Positions 1 through 5,942 of a stretch of DNA of 12,032 nt are shown piece after piece. The notes under the pieces were generated by a model. It saw only the letters and a program-made list of their open reading frames with translations. It was not told the DNA's origin and searched no databases. The translations under genes were made by a program, and so were the position numbers. The first letter of the stretch is position 1; every line of letters starts with the position of its first letter. The DNA lies in the NCBI GenBank assembly GCA_003650185.1, contig QMOF01000050.1, positions 1 to 12,032 on the forward strand, in the 5' to 3' direction. This DNA is from Chloroflexota bacterium. GTDB lineage: Bacteria; Chloroflexota; Dehalococcoidia; UBA2247; RBG-13-53-26.

Positions 1-2
1 CC

Positions 3-695
3 CCTGAGACCATACCCTTGACGGTCGTCTATGAGGATGATGACATTCTGGTTGTTGACAAGCCTGCCGGTCTCACCGTCCACCCAGCCCCCGCCCATCC
101 GGCCCATACGCTGGTCAACGCTGTCCTGGCTCGCTGCCCGGAGGTGTCATCTGTAGACGCATCGTTGCGGCCTGGCGTGGTACATCGCCTGGACAAGGAT
201 ACGTCAGGGCTGATGGTGGTGGCCAAGAACAAGGAAGCCCACATGAATCTCGCTGCCCAACTCAAGAAGCGCCGTGTGCGGAAGAAGTACTGGGTACTGG
301 TGAAGGGTAGCCCTTCTCGAGAAGAAGGCACCATTGCGGCGCCCTTAGGACGCCATCCAAAAGACCGCAAGCGGATGGCGGTGGTCCCTCAGGGGAGAGA
401 AGCATACACCAGCTACAAGGTCCTGAAACGACTCGGCAAGTACTCCCTGATAGAGGCGGCGCCCCAGACAGGGCGGACTCACCAGATCAGGGTTCATTTT
501 TCCTCCATCGGGTGTCCGGTCGCGGGAGATGCGGTCTACGGGGTGCGCCTTCCGTACCTGGACAGACAGTTCCTCCATGCTTTTCTGCTGGGCTTCAGGC
601 TCCCCACGTCGGGCGACTACGTGGAGTTCAGGTCCGAGCTGCCGCCAGACCTGCAGCAGGCGCTGGAGCAGGTCTACCGCGATAGCCTGGAATAG
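3..695 (+). CDS. RluA/RluD-family 23S rRNA pseudouridine synthase, 5' end outside window
   Basis: This is the catalytic domain of a large-subunit rRNA (or tRNA) pseudouridine synthase, which isomerises specific uridines in RNA. The reading frame is open to the left edge. A TTG at 18 is possible, but residues before it (PETIP) still look like the family, so the start and a probable N-terminal S4 RNA-binding domain lie upstream. Numbering from the TTG, the family start block (YEDDDILVVDKPAG) is at residues 5-18. The catalytic block HRLDKDTSG is at 56-64, with the nucleophilic aspartate at Asp59. The third conserved block GRTHQIRVHF lies near residue 152. The stop is TAG at 693-695. RluD, RluC and RluA cannot be separated without the missing N-terminus. 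RluD-like is most likely from the HRLDKDTSG wording, so no symbol is given. Confidence 0.95.
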   Translation, partial: PETIPLTVVYEDDDILVVDKPAGLTVHPAPAHPAHTLVNAVLARCPEVSSVDASLRPGVVHRLDKDTSGLMVVAKNKEAHMNLAAQLKKRRVRKKYWVLVKGSPSREEGTIAAPLGRHPKDRKRMAVVPQGREAYTSYKVLKRLGKYSLIEAAPQTGRTHQIRVHFSSIGCPVAGDAVYGVRLPYLDRQFLHAFLLGFRLPTSGDYVEFRSELPPDLQQALEQVYRDSLE

Positions 696-1068
696 GCACA
701 GCGGGTTGGCGTGCTGTTCGGGCCGCTGGTGCGCCCGCGTTTAGAGGACCCTTTCCAGGCTCGACTGGGGCAGGGTGGGGGTTGTGCCTGGACCGTCAAC
801 CTCTCTGATCGGACTCCTCCCTGAGCCCGGACCTGTACTCTGGGGATAGACCGATGCCGTGGTAGCAACGCAGCCCGCCAGTCTCCTCAATCCCACCCCT
901 TCAGCGGCAGGCGGCGCGCACAAATGCCTATCGTCGATTGGTGGCGTGCGAGTTTTGTACAGGCGGCAACAGGCGCTACGGCGGACGCCAGCCTTGCAGC
1001 CCGAGAGGTACATTGACAACAGGCGGGTCCTATGGCTTCGGGCCCAGGACCCGCAAGGGGTGTCGGCA
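696..1068. other. Gene-free stretch after the pseudouridine synthase
   Basis: I find no convincing gene in these ~370 bases. Open frames exist on both strands, but their translations are low in hydrophobic cores and rich in Arg, Pro, Ser and Gly, as expected from GC-rich noncoding DNA. A weak hairpin at 719-737 (stem CGGGC/GCCCG, 9-base loop) sits 24 bases after the stop codon and could help end transcription, but no T-run follows. A TTGACA at 1013-1018 has no -10 box at a suitable distance. Confidence 0.5.
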
Positions 1069-1284
1069 ATGGAGTGGGAGTTCGTAGTGGCGCTGGCTCT
1101 GGCCATACCGATTATCTTGCTACCGGTGGCCATTATTTGGTACTTGAACCTTGGAAGTGTGTGTCAAGCCATTCGCCGGGTGTCGAAGAAAAGGGCTGCT
1201 CGGTGGAATCAGACAGAATCGGCGGGCAATCGGCAGATAGGCGTACGCCCGACAGAGAGGCCCGGCCACCAGGCACGGCACTAG
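1069..1284 (+). CDS. Small single-pass membrane protein, 71 residues, function unknown
   Basis: The ATG at 1069 follows an AAGGGG ribosome-binding site (1055-1060) by 8 bases. The frame could extend upstream to 859, but that extension looks noncoding. The protein begins MEWEFVVALALAIPIILLPV, an acidic start running straight into a strongly hydrophobic segment (about residues 5-26) that ends with WYLNLG. A basic stretch (IRRVSKKRAAR, about 35-45) and a polar tail follow. This predicts an N-out or signal-anchor membrane protein with a positively charged cytoplasmic side. From memory, similar short MEW...IPIIL...WYLN proteins occur in Dehalococcoidia genomes. That cannot be checked here and gives no function. 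Residues after about 45 look poorly constrained. It stands alone, with long noncoding flanks. Confidence 0.6.
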   Translation: MEWEFVVALALAIPIILLPVAIIWYLNLGSVCQAIRRVSKKRAARWNQTESAGNRQIGVRPTERPGHQARH

Positions 1285-1827
1285 CAGAGGTGGCTAGCAG
1301 AGTGAGAAGCCACTGGGCGGGAGGACGTATCCACTGGTCCTGCTCTTTTCGGCCTGGGGCTTTCGGTGTGGCCGCTCTGGCCGGGCAAGATGGGGCGGCT
1401 CGGGGCCGGGCTGGGCCATTCCGCTATTTGGCTGGTATGCCTTCATCTGGTTGCACCGTCGGGGTCAAGGCCCTGTCTGGCTTATGCCAGGCTACCTCAG
1501 CCCGGTACTCCCCCCACTCCCAGGATTCCACCGACTAAATGTTGACAGTTACCCCAGCGCCTGCGTGCTTGACGGACTCGCTCAGCGAAAGTAACATCGT
1601 AGCAGGGTGGCATTTATGGAAAGAAGTGGGGTGGGTGCTTGGCCAGAGGAGCCAGTATTCCAGGGTCTCATCCGTGTTTGGCTTCAAGTACGGTGGACAG
1701 TGGTGGGGTGCTCTCAGCAACCGTTCGGTCTGTGCGATTGCACCCAACATGGTCTGGTACCGGGGGCCGCAGGTGCCGTGGCTGGCCTATCTTGATAGAA
1801 GGCCCATTCCCGGAGGGAGGCAGGAAG
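1285..1827. other. Gene-poor stretch upstream of the two-component operon
   Basis: There is no gene I can support in these ~540 bases. One open frame (1032-1538) overlaps the small membrane protein in another frame and lacks its own ribosome-binding site. A different frame around 1325-1480 briefly reads like a membrane segment (WAIPLFGWYAFIWLHRRG) but has no start codon or ribosome-binding site, so it may be coincidence or the remains of a decayed gene. A possible promoter for the downstream regulator lies at 1569-1597. Confidence 0.45.
1569..1597 (+). promoter_or_regulatory. Possible sigma-70-type promoter for the regulator-kinase operon
   Basis: TTGACG at 1569-1574 (5 of 6 consensus bases) is followed after 17 bases by TAACAT at 1592-1597 (4 of 6). 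Transcription would start near 1604, leaving a leader of about 220 bases before the TTG start at 1828. Such matches arise by chance, so this is only a candidate. Confidence 0.3.
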
Positions 1828-2493
1828 TTGGACAGCGTTAGAGTTCTGATTGCTGATGACCACGCGGTGGTACGGGAGGGAACACGTCGTATCCTGGAAG
1901 CAGAAGAGGGCATTGAAGTGGTAGCCGAGGCGGCTGACGGGCGCGAGGCGGTCAGGCTGGCCACTGAATTGAGACCCGACGTGGCCATCATGGACATCGC
2001 CATGCCCAATGTCGACGGCATCGAAGCCACCAGGCAGATCAAGTCGCTCTGCCCTAGCATCAGTGTCCTTGTACTCAGCGCCTACGATGACGACCAGTTC
2101 GTTTTCAGCCTGCTGGAGGCAGGCGCTGCCGGCTACCTGCTCAAGGACATTCGTGCGCGCCAGCTCGTGGACGCTGTCCGAGCAGTGCATGCGGGGGAGT
2201 CGGTTCTCCACCCTGCGGTCGCCCGAAAAGTACTCAATCGGTTTGTGTCCACCACCGACAAGGTCAAGGAACGCGAGCCCATGGAGACACTCAGCGAGCG
2301 AGAGAAGGAGATCCTCAGGCTGGCAACCAGGGGCTTGAGCAACAGGGAGATCGCTGACGAACTCTGCCTCAGCGTACGAACGGTTCAGGGCCACCTGACG
2401 CATATTTTCAACAAGCTGCAGGTAGGTTCCCGCACCGAAGCGGTGGTGCGTGGCCTCAAGGAAGGCTGGATTACGCTCGACGATGTACCGTAG
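1828..2493 (+). CDS. NarL/LuxR-family two-component response regulator
   Basis: This is a DNA-binding response regulator of 221 residues, the usual length for NarL/FixJ-type proteins. The receiver domain covers about residues 4-120. The acidic pair is Asp10/Asp11, the phospho-acceptor is Asp56 (in IMDIAMP), and the switch residues are Ser84 and Lys106 (YLLKD). The C-terminal LuxR-type helix-turn-helix is at about 152-215, from LSEREKEILRL to the recognition helix SVRTVQGHLTHIFNKL. The start is taken as TTG at 1828 because the receiver fold begins there and GGAGGGAGG (1812-1820) lies 7 bases upstream. An in-frame extension to 1639 looks noncoding. The gene is followed after 35 bases by its likely partner kinase. 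It is expected to act as a phosphorylation-dependent transcription activator. The signal and target genes are not evident. Confidence 0.95.
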   Translation: MDSVRVLIADDHAVVREGTRRILEAEEGIEVVAEAADGREAVRLATELRPDVAIMDIAMPNVDGIEATRQIKSLCPSISVLVLSAYDDDQFVFSLLEAGAAGYLLKDIRARQLVDAVRAVHAGESVLHPAVARKVLNRFVSTTDKVKEREPMETLSEREKEILRLATRGLSNREIADELCLSVRTVQGHLTHIFNKLQVGSRTEAVVRGLKEGWITLDDVP

Positions 2494-2528
2494 GCCCTGT
2501 TCCTCGGAGCAGTCAAAGGTGAGGAGAG

Positions 2529-4532
2529 TTGCAGCAACGACTGCTTGGCTGGCTGGGACAGGCGGTTAAGAACCCCACAGTCTGGTTCCTGGCAGCTTTA
2601 CTGGCGCTTATCACCGCCGTCCACTATGGTGAGCAACTGCATCACCCGGGCTTCGTGGTCGACCTCTTCTCAAACCTCGGTTTAGACAGGCATGCCTTTG
2701 AGCGGATCGTCTATCTGGTGCCTGTGATCTGGGCAGGCTTCCTCCTCGGCCACAAGGGTGCCTTCTTTACCTCAGTCGCCGCCCTCGCCTGTATGCTACC
2801 CCGGGCCATATTCTTCTCGGAGTACTCTGTCGATGCTTTCTTTGAAGCGAGCGCCGTGTTTATCGTCGGCAACGTAGTAGCCATCTCTTTCAATGCGCTG
2901 CGAAAGGAGCGGCAGCGCCGCGCCCAACTGGAGGAGGCGGAAGCCACCCTCCAATCTCAACTTTGGGTCATAAGGGAGAATGAGCGCCGACTGGCTGCCC
3001 TCAATCAGGTATCGGCCATCCTTTCCCAATCGCTCGAACTCCAGCAGGTCCTGGACATGGCTGCCGAAAACGTAGCCAGCGTAATGCAGGTGGATGCAGC
3101 CATCATATACCTGCTGGACGAGGAGGCTGAGCACCTGTACCTGGCCGCAAACTGCGGTATGCCCGCGGAGTTCACCCGGTCCGCGGGCACGATCAGGATC
3201 GGCGAAGGGCTCAGCGGCGCTGTAGCAGAGACCGGGGAGCCACTTTACGTGGGAGACGCCTGCAAGGACTCCAGGTTGACCGGTCCGGAGTCAAAGATAG
3301 CGGTGAGCCACGGCATAGAATCTCTCCTCAGTGTACCCCTGAAGTCGAAGGGCCGTACCATGGGGACTATCTCGGTGCTCATGCGAAGCTATCGATGGTT
3401 TCGCGAAGATGAGGTGGAGTTGCTCACAGCCATTGCCAGTCAGGTTGGCGTCGCCATAGAGAATGCTCGGCTCTACGAGAAGGAGCGTCTGGCAACACAA
3501 CGCCTGGCTGCGTCGGAGCGGAACTATCGAGGGCTTTTCGAGAATGCCAACGATGCCATCTGGGTCCATGACATGGAAGGCAACATAACGGTGGCCAACA
3601 AGGCTTCTGAGAGGCAAACAGGGTACACCCAGGAGGAGCTGGTGGGCATGAATGTGAGAGAAATGCTGGACGAGGAGGGATTACACCTGGCAGCGCAGGT
3701 CAAGGACAAACTGCTTGAGAACGAGCCCCTGGAACAGCCGTATGAGCAGCGCATAATAAGGAAGGACGGCACGGAGGCCTTCCTGATGCTTACCACCAAC
3801 CTGGTGGTCGAGAACGGGGTACCGGTCGGCTTTCAGAACATCTCCCGAGACGTGACGGAAGAGAAACGGATGCGGGAGAATCTCAACTTCTACCTGGGGG
3901 AGGTGACCAAAGCTCAGGAGGAGGAGAGGACACGTATCGCGCGGGAGCTTCACGATGACACCATCCAGGCGCTGGTTGTCATTGCTCGTCAACTGGACGA
4001 GCTTGCCACTAGCACGAAGGGAATCTCCGAGGAGAAAAGGGTCGCCCTGGAGAGACTGTGGCAGCAGACCAACGATGCCATCCAGGGGGTGCGGCGTATG
4101 AGCCAGGACCTGAGGCCACCTACACTGGACCGGCTCGGCCTGGTGCCTGCCCTGGAGAGGCTCGTCGCCGATGTCACGGACTACTCGAACATACCCATCA
4201 AAGCCACGGTGATCGGCACTGGACGCCGCCTATCTCAAGATGCTGAGTTGATGCTGTTCCGCATCGCCCAGGAAGCGCTACGGAATGTATGGAAGCATGC
4301 TCAGGCTACTGAAGCTGAGCTCGTTGTTGAGTTCGATGAGACCAGGGTCAGGATCAGCGTCAGTGACAACGGCAAAGGCTTCGAGGTCCCAGGCTCTGTA
4401 GGCGAGCTGACCAGGGAAGGCAAGCTAGGCCTGACTGGTATGCAGGAACGTGTTCGCTTGCTGGGCGGCACTCTGAAGGTGGAGACAGCGCCGGGCAAAG
4501 GCACCACCGTAACAGTGGAGGCACCGGTCTAA
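2529..4532 (+). CDS. Membrane-anchored GAF-PAS sensor histidine kinase (HisKA_3, NarX/DegS-like)
   Basis: This 667-residue kinase should phosphorylate the response regulator encoded just upstream. It starts at TTG 2529 behind a GGTGAGGAG ribosome-binding site. Hydrophobic segments at about residues 18-33, 60-74, 78-96 and 104-121 suggest four membrane passes forming an input module. A basic/acidic coiled coil follows at about 122-157. A GAF domain spans about 158-315 and a PAS domain about 330-445 (NANDAIWVHDMEGNITVANK). The HisKA_3 dimerisation domain carries the phospho-accepting His475 in RIARELHDD. The ATPase domain shows Asn586 (NVWKHA), Asp613 in DNGKGF and the GLTGM glycine box near 634. 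All catalytic elements are intact. GAF and PAS could bind a small molecule, haem or flavin, but no diagnostic cysteine cluster is visible. The stop is TAA at 4530-4532. Confidence 0.95.
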   Translation: MQQRLLGWLGQAVKNPTVWFLAALLALITAVHYGEQLHHPGFVVDLFSNLGLDRHAFERIVYLVPVIWAGFLLGHKGAFFTSVAALACMLPRAIFFSEYSVDAFFEASAVFIVGNVVAISFNALRKERQRRAQLEEAEATLQSQLWVIRENERRLAALNQVSAILSQSLELQQVLDMAAENVASVMQVDAAIIYLLDEEAEHLYLAANCGMPAEFTRSAGTIRIGEGLSGAVAETGEPLYVGDACKDSRLTGPESKIAVSHGIESLLSVPLKSKGRTMGTISVLMRSYRWFREDEVELLTAIASQVGVAIENARLYEKERLATQRLAASERNYRGLFENANDAIWVHDMEGNITVANKASERQTGYTQEELVGMNVREMLDEEGLHLAAQVKDKLLENEPLEQPYEQRIIRKDGTEAFLMLTTNLVVENGVPVGFQNISRDVTEEKRMRENLNFYLGEVTKAQEEERTRIARELHDDTIQALVVIARQLDELATSTKGISEEKRVALERLWQQTNDAIQGVRRMSQDLRPPTLDRLGLVPALERLVADVTDYSNIPIKATVIGTGRRLSQDAELMLFRIAQEALRNVWKHAQATEAELVVEFDETRVRISVSDNGKGFEVPGSVGELTREGKLGLTGMQERVRLLGGTLKVETAPGKGTTVTVEAPV

Positions 4533-4624
4533 TCTGGCGTCCCGCCTGGCCAACCGCATCGCCATGACCAGGATAGCCCGTGCCTCTCCGAAGATCGCTG
4601 TACCGCTTCCACGCCCCTGTAGAT

Positions 4625-4647
4625 GGGCAAGCTGCTGGGGCTTGCCC
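4625..4647. terminator. Perfect hairpin between convergent genes, possible bidirectional terminator
   Basis: GGGCAAGC (4625-4632) pairs perfectly with GCTTGCCC (4640-4647) across a 7-base loop. It lies 92 bases after the kinase stop and 18 bases before the end of the convergent gene at 4666, where a shared terminator would be expected. No T-run follows on either strand, so it is not a textbook intrinsic terminator. It could block exonucleases or assist Rho-type termination instead. Confidence 0.45.
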
Positions 4648-4665
4648 GCCGCGTAATCGGGCAGT

Positions 4666-5256
4666 CTAACGTATCCCGGCTATTTCCTGTTTGTACTCGT
4701 CGAGCAGTTTGTGGTACTGGGAGTCAATCTGGGCCTGGAGACGGCGCCACTCGTCTTGAAACTGCGGTTGGGTCTCCACATTGACGGTGGTTCCAGGAGG
4801 CAAGCCGCCCTGTCTCTGCATTACCTGCTGTATCCTGGCCTGGAAGCTCTGCTTCAGAGATTCATAAGCCTGTGCTCTTTGCCGCTCACCTTCTCTTTCG
4901 TAGTGTTCGAAGACCCGCCGCATGGTGGTGTACACGTTCTCCAGGGCTCCCTTGTCGCGCTTGATGGCCTTGATGCCATCCATGGCCCTCTTGTTGTTCC
5001 TCTTCGCGGCCTCGTGGACCGGCAGGCCAATGCTCCGCAGGAGGATCTCCTCGACACCTTCAATCACCAGGTGCCTCTCCTCATCCCCATATCTATGAAG
5101 CTCGCCAGCCAGGTTGGCATCCCCCCGCAAGTAGTCAGCAGCGAGCTTCTGTCCTTCGGGAACGTATTTCCACCTCAACAGCTCCTCTCGTGAAGGCTTG
5201 CCCAGCTTCTCTACTTTCTCCATCGCTTTTTCAAAAGCGCTCTTAATCTCTCCCAT
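4666..5256 (-). CDS. Conserved-looking helical protein of unknown function, 196 residues
   Basis: I do not recognise a named family with confidence. The protein is soluble, very rich in Glu, Lys, Arg and Gln, and predicted almost wholly alpha-helical, with no signal peptide or membrane segment. It begins MGEIKSAFEKAMEKVEKLGK. From memory, an MGEIKS-type N-terminus recurs in short uncharacterised bacterial proteins, but this is unverified. The middle (about residues 60-125) contains long amphipathic helices. A short Gly/Pro-rich break, GGLPPGTTVNV, near 148-158 separates them from a final coiled-coil-like segment with QFQDEWRRLQAQIDSQYHKL. The ATG at 5256 follows an AGGAAAGG ribosome-binding site closely. 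It is transcribed alone, with a good promoter near 5393-5421 and a structured leader, and runs tail to tail against the kinase. A scaffold or nucleic-acid- or protein-binding role is possible, but nothing in the sequence decides it. Confidence 0.85.
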   Translation of the reverse strand: MGEIKSAFEKAMEKVEKLGKPSREELLRWKYVPEGQKLAADYLRGDANLAGELHRYGDEERHLVIEGVEEILLRSIGLPVHEAAKRNNKRAMDGIKAIKRDKGALENVYTTMRRVFEHYEREGERQRAQAYESLKQSFQARIQQVMQRQGGLPPGTTVNVETQPQFQDEWRRLQAQIDSQYHKLLDEYKQEIAGIR

Positions 5257-5291
5257 TTGCCTTTCCTCGATCCAGGGAATACCTCACTATC

Positions 5292-5312
5292 ACAGGAAGC
5301 ACCGCTTCCTGT
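5292..5312. promoter_or_regulatory. Perfect 9-base-pair hairpin in the leader of the 4666-5256 gene
   Basis: ACAGGAAGC (5292-5300) and GCTTCCTGT (5304-5312) are perfect inverted repeats around a 3-base loop. The element lies 36 bases upstream of the minus-strand start codon at 5256 and downstream of that gene's predicted transcription start, so it should form in the mRNA leader. As DNA it could also serve as an operator for a dimeric regulator. No T-run follows, so it is not an obvious terminator. Confidence 0.5.
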
Positions 5313-5392
5313 CCTCCTGCGAACCATGCCCGAACGCCTGAGTGGGCCCGGCCTGGACCACCGGGGACTTCATTCTGCAACCCGACAAGCAT

Positions 5393-5421
5393 AGTATAGG
5401 GCGCCTGGCAAGGCCGTTCAA
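5393..5421 (-). promoter_or_regulatory. Sigma-70-type promoter for the unknown helical protein gene
   Basis: On the minus strand, TTGAAC (5421-5416) is followed after exactly 17 bases by TATACT (5398-5393), matching 4 of 6 and 5 of 6 consensus bases. Transcription would start near 5386 and give a leader of about 130 bases before the ATG at 5256, containing the hairpin at 5292-5312. This is the best promoter match I found in the window. Confidence 0.55.
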
Positions 5422-5620
5422 GCCGCTGCATACGGAGACGTCTCCTTCCTGCCAGGAGAGTTGCTGTCCCCGGACCTACGGGGATGTGCCTCTTCTTCTC
5501 AGCCCCCATCCATCAGAACCGCTGGCCCCCCGCCCCGCGCAAGGGGCGTGGGCAGGTGTAGTGAAGCTAGCCCACCCCCCTACCGCGCCTATGCCCTGCC
5601 TTGCGCCACCAGCAAACGGC

Positions 5621-5650
5621 TTGCCTTGCATGCCGCAGCACGAGTATCAT
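5621..5650 (+). promoter_or_regulatory. Possible promoter for the 73-residue membrane protein
   Basis: TTGCCT (5621-5626) is followed after 18 bases by TATCAT (5645-5650). Transcription would start near 5657, giving a short leader of about 30 bases that contains the AAGGAGG ribosome-binding site at 5674-5680. The -35 box is weak. Confidence 0.35.
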
Positions 5651-5686
5651 TGCCAAGGTTCCCTGCACCAGTCAAGGAGGTGGACT

Positions 5687-5908
5687 ATGTGTGGCGCTTT
5701 CTTTGCCATTCCCACCGCAGGCGGTGGGTTCTTCTTCAGTGCCTGGCTGACGATGATATTCTGGGGCATAATCGCCCCGGATTTCAGCATCGAGACAATA
5801 GGCTACGTCAAGGCTATGCTCATCACCATAGCCGTCTGGCTGGTGGTTGCGCCACTGGCTGCTGCGGTTGCCAGGGGAAAGGCGGGCATATTCAAGAGCT
5901 CCTTCTAG
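5687..5908 (+). CDS. Small two-pass membrane protein, 73 residues, function unknown
   Basis: The ATG at 5687 is preceded by AAGGAGG (5674-5680), the strongest ribosome-binding site in the window, with 6-base spacing. That fixes the start, although the frame is open further upstream. The protein begins MCGAFFAIPTAGGGFFF and has two hydrophobic helices, at about residues 14-31 (FFFSAWLTMIFWGIIAP) and 42-62 (KAMLITIAVWLVVAPLAAAV). A polar turn with an acidic residue separates them, and a short basic tail (RGKAGIFKSSF) follows. This predicts a hairpin with both ends cytoplasmic. No catalytic motif is visible and I cannot assign a family. The gene ends 34 bases before the convergent helicase gene and appears to be monocistronic. 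Confidence 0.8.
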   Translation: MCGAFFAIPTAGGGFFFSAWLTMIFWGIIAPDFSIETIGYVKAMLITIAVWLVVAPLAAAVARGKAGIFKSSF

Positions 5909-5942
5909 CCCTGCGCGGTGGCACCGTTGGCGGGTGTTGGAG

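Larger units (their letters stand above)
5257..5686. other. Intergenic region between divergent small genes
   Basis: This ~430-base stretch separates the minus-strand helical protein gene from the plus-strand small membrane protein. It holds the minus-strand promoter and leader hairpin, and a possible plus-strand promoter near 5621-5650. Open frames crossing it have noncoding-looking translations. No RNA gene is recognised. Confidence 0.5.

Noticed and set aside
1013..1018. TTGACA as a promoter -35 box, and likewise TTGACA at 1542-1547
   Set aside because: Neither has an acceptable -10 hexamer 16-18 bases downstream.
859..1068. Upstream in-frame extension of the 71-residue membrane protein
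   Set aside because: The translation looks noncoding, and the ribosome-binding site with the hydrophobic start supports ATG 1069.
1032..1538. Open frame of 168 codons overlapping the small membrane protein
   Set aside because: It has no ribosome-binding site, overlaps a better-supported gene in another frame, and its Gly/Ser/Arg-rich translation has no fold-like pattern.
1714..2403. 229-codon open frame antisense to the response regulator
   Set aside because: It is a shadow of the well-conserved regulator on the opposite strand and shows no domain of its own.
5342..5686. 115-codon upstream extension of the 73-residue membrane protein
   Set aside because: The extension is Pro/Cys-rich and noncoding in appearance. 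The AAGGAGG at 5674-5680 fixes the start at 5687.
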